The notes below the pieces were generated by a model, which was given only the letters and a program-made list of their open reading frames with translations, was not told where the DNA came from and ran no database searches. Shown in pieces: positions 59,697 through 64,000 of a stretch of 64,000 nucleotides of DNA (position 1 is its first letter; each line of letters starts with the position of its first letter). Source of the stretch: Flammula alnicola. Its lineage: Eukaryota > Basidiomycota > Agaricomycetes > Agaricales > Strophariaceae. The translations under genes were made by a program, and so were the position numbers. The stretch is from positions 682,001-746,000 of the forward strand of contig JADNRV010000005.1 of the NCBI GenBank assembly GCA_015499995.1, read 5' to 3'.

Positions 59697-60975
59697 ATGC
59701 CTTCCACTCAGAAAGCCCTGCTCCTCGAGAAGAAATTTGGCGATTTTGTCGTCCGTGACATACCCGTTCCAAAATCGGGCCCCGGAGAGATCTTGATCAA
59801 GGTTATTGCAACGTCGTTGAACCCCGTCGACTGGAAAATTCAGAAATATGGCTTCCTCGTGGAGAACTTTCCGGCCGTCCTCGGGGGAGACCTGGCCGGA
59901 GATGTGGAAGAGGTTGGCGAAGGAGTCACGGACTTCAAGAAAGGAGATCGAGTGTAAGTTTTTCAAGTTCATGCATCCTATTCGAATCATTAACGTGAAA
60001 TTGTGAATAGCTTTGTCCAATCACAATATAAAAACGAGACGGATGGCTTCCAGCAATACGCACTTGCTCTGGCTGCCACTGTAGCAAAGGTACTAATACG
60101 AATTTGTTGTCGCTAAACTTGTCGACTTATCGAGTTACTTACACAGATCCCTGCAAATATTTCCTACGACCAAGCCTCCACTTTCCCGGTCGCGCTTGCA
60201 GCAGCATATGTGGGGCTCTATAACCAGAATCCTCATGGCCTTGGATTCGCACCTCCGACTTCCGCCGCTACTCAAGGAAAATATGGCGGAACCGCGATTG
60301 TGATTTTAGGTGGAGCCAGTTCGGTAGGACAAAATGGTATGTCCATGAATTGAAGGAATGCTTGGTTTATAATCGTCTGTCGCTCATGCACTTTCTTCAG
60401 CTATCCAACTTGCAAAATTGTCAGGCTTCTCTCCTATAATCACCACCGCATCGCTCAAGCATACCGACTATCTTAAGTCCCTCGGAGCGACAGCCGTCCT
60501 CGATCGCAACCTGGCTTCATCAGAACTCGCAACTGAAATCGCGAACATTACGAGCGCTCCCATTAAAGTCGTCTACGACTCTATTTCTTTGGAAAGCACC
60601 CAAAAAACTGGTCTCGACATCCTCGCTCCTGGAGGCCAGTTGGCGGTAGTTTTGCCACCAACTGTCAAACCCGTGCAAGATAAGACTGTTGTACAAATCA
60701 GTGGCGGACTGAGACTTCCGCACAATATCCAGCTACTCGAAACCTTCTACCACAATACCGTATCTGGGCTCTTGGAGAAAGGTTTAATCAAGGTGAGTTG
60801 CTCATTTCGCGCAGGTTCGCATGTCGAGTGACGCGAGGCTGATACTTGGTTTCAGGCAAACCGCATCGAAGTTCTACCGAATGGTCTGGGTGGTATTGTT
60901 GATGGTCTGGCCAGATTGCAAGCAGATAAGGTTTCGGGGCTGAAGCTCGTCGCCCGTCCACAGGAAACTATATAA
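59697..60975 (+). CDS. zinc-independent MDR reductase, array copy 2
   Basis: Model: join(59697..59953, 60011..60089, 60147..60336, 60401..60792, 60856..60975); 345 aa. Exon lengths 257/79/190/392/120 are identical to the other two intact copies. Motifs LNPVDWKIQKYG, GDLAGDVEEVGEGV, VILGGASSVGQ, DILAPGGQLAVVLPP. Soluble NAD(P)H-dependent reductase; substrate unknown. Closest to copy 3, including introns 1 and 2. Confidence 0.93.
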
Positions 60976-61263
60976 ACATATCGTAATGTACTCCTTTTCT
61001 GGTTATATATAAATACTTTCTGGGGAACCAAACCTTACTTATGCTGTCCAAACAAAAATTGAGTGCATCATGAATCTACATATGAATCGTCGACTTGGTT
61101 CATCTCGCAGTTACAATGGACGTCACAAGATGGCCCGAAAGGTAGCAGGGGGAAACGGTACGCGATTAAAATAAATGAAGGCCCCATTGGAAACAGATAC
61201 GATGTTATCTCCGTGGCAAGGAGACGGGGAAATCTCGAGCGATACTGCAGTATAAGACATCGA

Positions 61264-61297
61264 CATTGAATATTGAATATTGAATATTGAATATTGA
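61264..61297. repeat. ATTGAAT heptanucleotide tandem repeat
   Basis: Almost five direct copies of the 7-nt unit. Short and simple; probably replication slippage. Confidence 0.85.
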
Positions 61298-61509
61298 GAG
61301 CGCGGAGGGTCTGATCATGTGTTTACTGCTATTTTGTCATGTGGGCTGTGCCGAGCATGGAAATTGACGCCAGAGCCTTTGTAGAGCTTTAAATTTACTG
61401 CATTACGCGAAGATATCGACGGGACCTTTATAGTAAAATTATGGTACAATACTATACGGTTATTAAGGCCCCTTTTGATTAAAGATCCAATTCGTGCTAC
61501 AGACTCTGC

Positions 61510-61649
61510 GTTCCTGGATCGAAGTCATACCGAATAGTTTTCAAGTTGCAGGCATCCCGGTCGGGCTAGCAAAGGTGGAGGCCAATCAGGTTTCGGAAGA
61601 AGCTCGTCGTCCACCCACCGTCCACCCTCAAGAGTCCCCGGCCGCTTGA
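61510..61649 (+). pseudogene. relic of a fourth MDR gene (last exon)
   Basis: Matches exon 5 of copy 1 (ATCGAAGTCATACCGAATAG, GCAGGCATCCCGGTCGG, GAGGCCAATCAGGTTTC) with a small deletion after GTTTC and extra bases near CCACCCACCG, which change the frame before the terminal GCCGCTTGA. The other four exons are absent. It resembles copy 1 more than its neighbours, so the array once held a copy-1-like gene between copies 2 and 3. Confidence 0.8.
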
Positions 61650-62392
61650 ATATATGTTCCGAGATATTGCAGATTCCACATATTCAGTCTCTTAGATATG
61701 AATGGCGTGTATTAAATGGCGTGTATTTTTAGCTTAAGATATCAGTCATTGGCATTCTTCTATCTACATATGGCGTGCGCAGTATTCATCACGGCAGGCG
61801 AATGAGACTCGGATAAGGTTACACATGGTTCCAACATTGGTTCCAAGTTCATTAACGATTAGACGAGTAAATGTGCGAGCATTCAATGAATCTGCATATT
61901 TCTGCAAATGGGGTGGATACTAGAACCACGGACGCGGTTGCGCGTGCGCCAGATGGTGGGGCTTTCCAGTGCTTCCTCATAGTTGACTAAGCAAGGGATA
62001 ATTAGAAATGTGAGAAAGATCAATGAACTTTTTGCGAACTTTCCGTTTCTGCTAGCTATATATCTCTGCTTCTGACAGTCTGACTCGGCTTCAATCGAAG
62101 AAAGACTGGTTCTAAATTTAGCGTGTAAAGTGTGCCAAAAGGAACAAATGGATTACTTACATATGAGTCAGCCTGAGTGCTAGTGACGAGGTCAAGAGCG
62201 CTAACGTAAATCGTAAGTTGGACTTCGTCAGCATTTTGGGATGCCGACCGAATTCCTACAAGTTCTTTACCGACCAACCGAGATCCTGAATAAGGCCTTA
62301 CTAATGGCTCGCTCTCATTTGGCGCCCCTTTCCTTCACCTTGTACATGATGTCATTCGTTCTCATGGCAGACATCCTTTCTCATGAAATCAG

Positions 62393-62400
62393 TATAAATA
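62393..62400 (+). promoter_or_regulatory. TATA box of MDR copy 3
   Basis: TATAAATA, 85 nt upstream of the ATG at 62485, after the conserved CTCATGAAATC block also found before copy 2. A CA-repeat follows, about 62433-62447. Confidence 0.6.
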
Positions 62401-62484
62401 CTGTGCAGGCGAATGCCAATCTGCTCGGCGCTCACACACACACACATCCTCATCCTCTCAATTATCAGCCCTACCAGTAGCGCA

Positions 62485-63773
62485 ATGCCCTCCACTCAGA
62501 AAGCACTTGTCCTCGAGAAGAAATTTGGAAATTTTGTCCTCAGTGGAATAGCTGTTGCAGAGCCGGGTCCCGGGGAGGTCTTGATTAAGGTTATTGCAAC
62601 GTCGTTGAACCCCGTCGACTGGAAAATTCAGAAATATGGCATACTCGTGGAGAACTTTCCGGCCGTCCTCGGGGGAGACCTGGCCGGAGATGTGGAAGAG
62701 GTTGGTGAAGGAGTCACGGACTTCAAGAAAGGAGATCGAGTGTAAGTTTTTCAAGTTCATGCATCCTATTCAACTCATTAACGTGAAATTGTGAATAGCT
62801 TTGTTCAAGCACAATATAAAAACGAGACGGATGGCTTCCAGCAATACGCACTTGCTCTGGCTGCCACTGTAGCAAAGGTACTAATACGAATTTGTTGTCG
62901 CTAAACTTGTCGACTTACTTAGCTATTTCGGGTTGCGACCGCAGATCCCTGCAAACATTTCTTACGACCAAGCCTCCGCTTTCCCGGTCGCGCTTACAGC
63001 AGCCTATGTGGGGCTCTATAACCAGAATCCTCATGGTTTTGGATTCGCGCCTCCGACTTCCCCTGCCACCCAAGGAAAGTATGCTGGAACCCCGATCGTG
63101 ATTTTAGGTGGCGCTAGTTCCGTAGGACAAAGCGGTATGTGCACATTGACGCGATGTTTGGCTTATAATCGCGCCTCGTTCATTAAATTTCTCCAGCTCT
63201 CCAGCTTGCGAAACTGTCAGGCTTCTCTCCTATAATAACCACTGCCTCGCTTAAGCATACCGACTACCTCAAGTCGCTCGGAGCGACAGCCGTCCTCGAT
63301 CGCAACCTGTCTTCATCAGCACTCGCGACCGAGATCTCGAAAATCACCAGCACTTCTATTAAATTTGTCTATGACTCTATTTCTGCAAACGGCACCCAGC
63401 AAATTGGTCTTGATATCCTCGCTCCTGGAGGCCAGTTGGACGTAGTTTTGCAACCAACTGTCAAACCTGTGCAGGATAAGACTATTATTCAGGTCGTTGG
63501 TATGCTGAGACTTCCGCACAATATCGAGCTCCTCGAGGCATTGTACCACGACACTGTGTCTGGGTTTTTGGAGAAGGGCTTACTCAAGGTGAGTTTCGCC
63601 ACCCCAAATGTTCGGATGGCGGATGACGCGATGCTGATACCATCATGTTCCAGCCAAATAACATCGAAGTTCTACCAAATGGTCTGGCTGGTATCACAGA
63701 TGGTCTCGCTAGAATGGAGGCAGATAAGGTTTCGGGGTTGAAGCTCGTCGCTCATCCACAGGAAACTGCATAG
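62485..63773 (+). CDS. zinc-independent MDR reductase, array copy 3
   Basis: Model: join(62485..62741, 62799..62877, 62945..63134, 63197..63588, 63654..63773); 345 aa. Nearly identical to copy 2 in exons 1 and 2 and in intron 1, suggesting recent duplication or gene conversion. It differs more in exon 4 (SISANGTQQIGLDIL, LDVVLQPTVKPV). VILGGASSVGQ cofactor loop intact. Function as for copies 1 and 2. Confidence 0.93.
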
Positions 63774-64000
63774 AGGTTCTCTATCATGATGTAGTCACTT
63801 TCTGGTTATATGTACTTTCTGGTAAACCAAACCTTACATTTGCCATCCAAAAAATACCTTGAGAACATCGTGAATCCACATTTTAATTTTCGACTTGGCT
63901 GGTCCCGCAGTTACATGGCAATCACTGTTCACAAGGTGGCCCGAAAGGTCGCAATGGGAAACGGTACGCGAGTGGAACAGATTAAGCCTCAAGGCCTCAC
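63774..64000. other. 3' flank of MDR copy 3
   Basis: Similar to the sequence after copy 2 (GGTGGCCCGAAAGGTCGCA, GGGAAACGGTACGCGA). The array may continue beyond the window. Confidence 0.5.

Larger units (their letters stand above)
60976..62484. other. spacer containing the MDR relic
   Basis: Apart from the relic exon at 61510-61649 and the heptanucleotide repeat, no coding DNA. 60990-61160 resembles the sequence after copy 3 (63840-64000), and 62280-62480 resembles the promoter of copy 2. Confidence 0.5.

Overview
The window is from a basidiomycete fungus, most likely an Agaricomycete. Genes are split by many short introns (about 50-65 nt, GTRNGY donors, CTRAY-like branch points). The gene content also fits: an AA9 cellulose-active monooxygenase, a NACHT/NLR-type NTPase with the Agaricomycete N-terminal GG motif and SGE/RYPPPRC block, a Mis13/Dsn1 kinetochore protein, and expanded SDR and MDR reductase families. 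All gene models are hand-built from splice phase and protein-family conservation; there is no transcript support.

0.7-16.2 kb is a tandem segmental duplication. A Crz1-like C2H2 zinc-finger factor (0.75-4.4 kb) is followed by two degenerate copies of its 3' end (6.1-7.0 kb and 10.7-12.7 kb). Each degenerate copy is followed by a small NACHT NTPase gene (7.5-8.7 and 13.25-14.4 kb) and a gene of unknown function (broken at 9.3 kb, apparently intact at 15.3-16.2 kb). A perfect 7 x 27 bp minisatellite and a foldback repeat array lie inside it.

16.8-28 kb holds single-copy genes: a Cys-rich membrane protein, a DHHC palmitoyltransferase whose CPW tryptophan appears to need a one-nucleotide exon, a GST relic beside an intact GST, an F-box relic, and DSN1.

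28.5-34 kb holds two inverted-strand SDR paralogues around an 843-bp Mutator-like non-autonomous element (10-bp TSD) and an NTF2-like relic. A third SDR copy lies at 52 kb, beside a 305-bp hAT-type MITE (8-bp TSD).

36-56 kb holds an 876-aa low-complexity protein, a C2H2 protein, a double-DUF427 protein, a YggS-type PLP protein, an AA9 LPMO with 12 exons, a 696-aa unknown protein and a UPF0014/FetB-like membrane protein.

57-64 kb is a tandem array of three intact MDR reductases with identical exon lengths, plus one relic. I see no coherent biosynthetic cluster. The themes are local gene duplication and decay, and unusual splicing.
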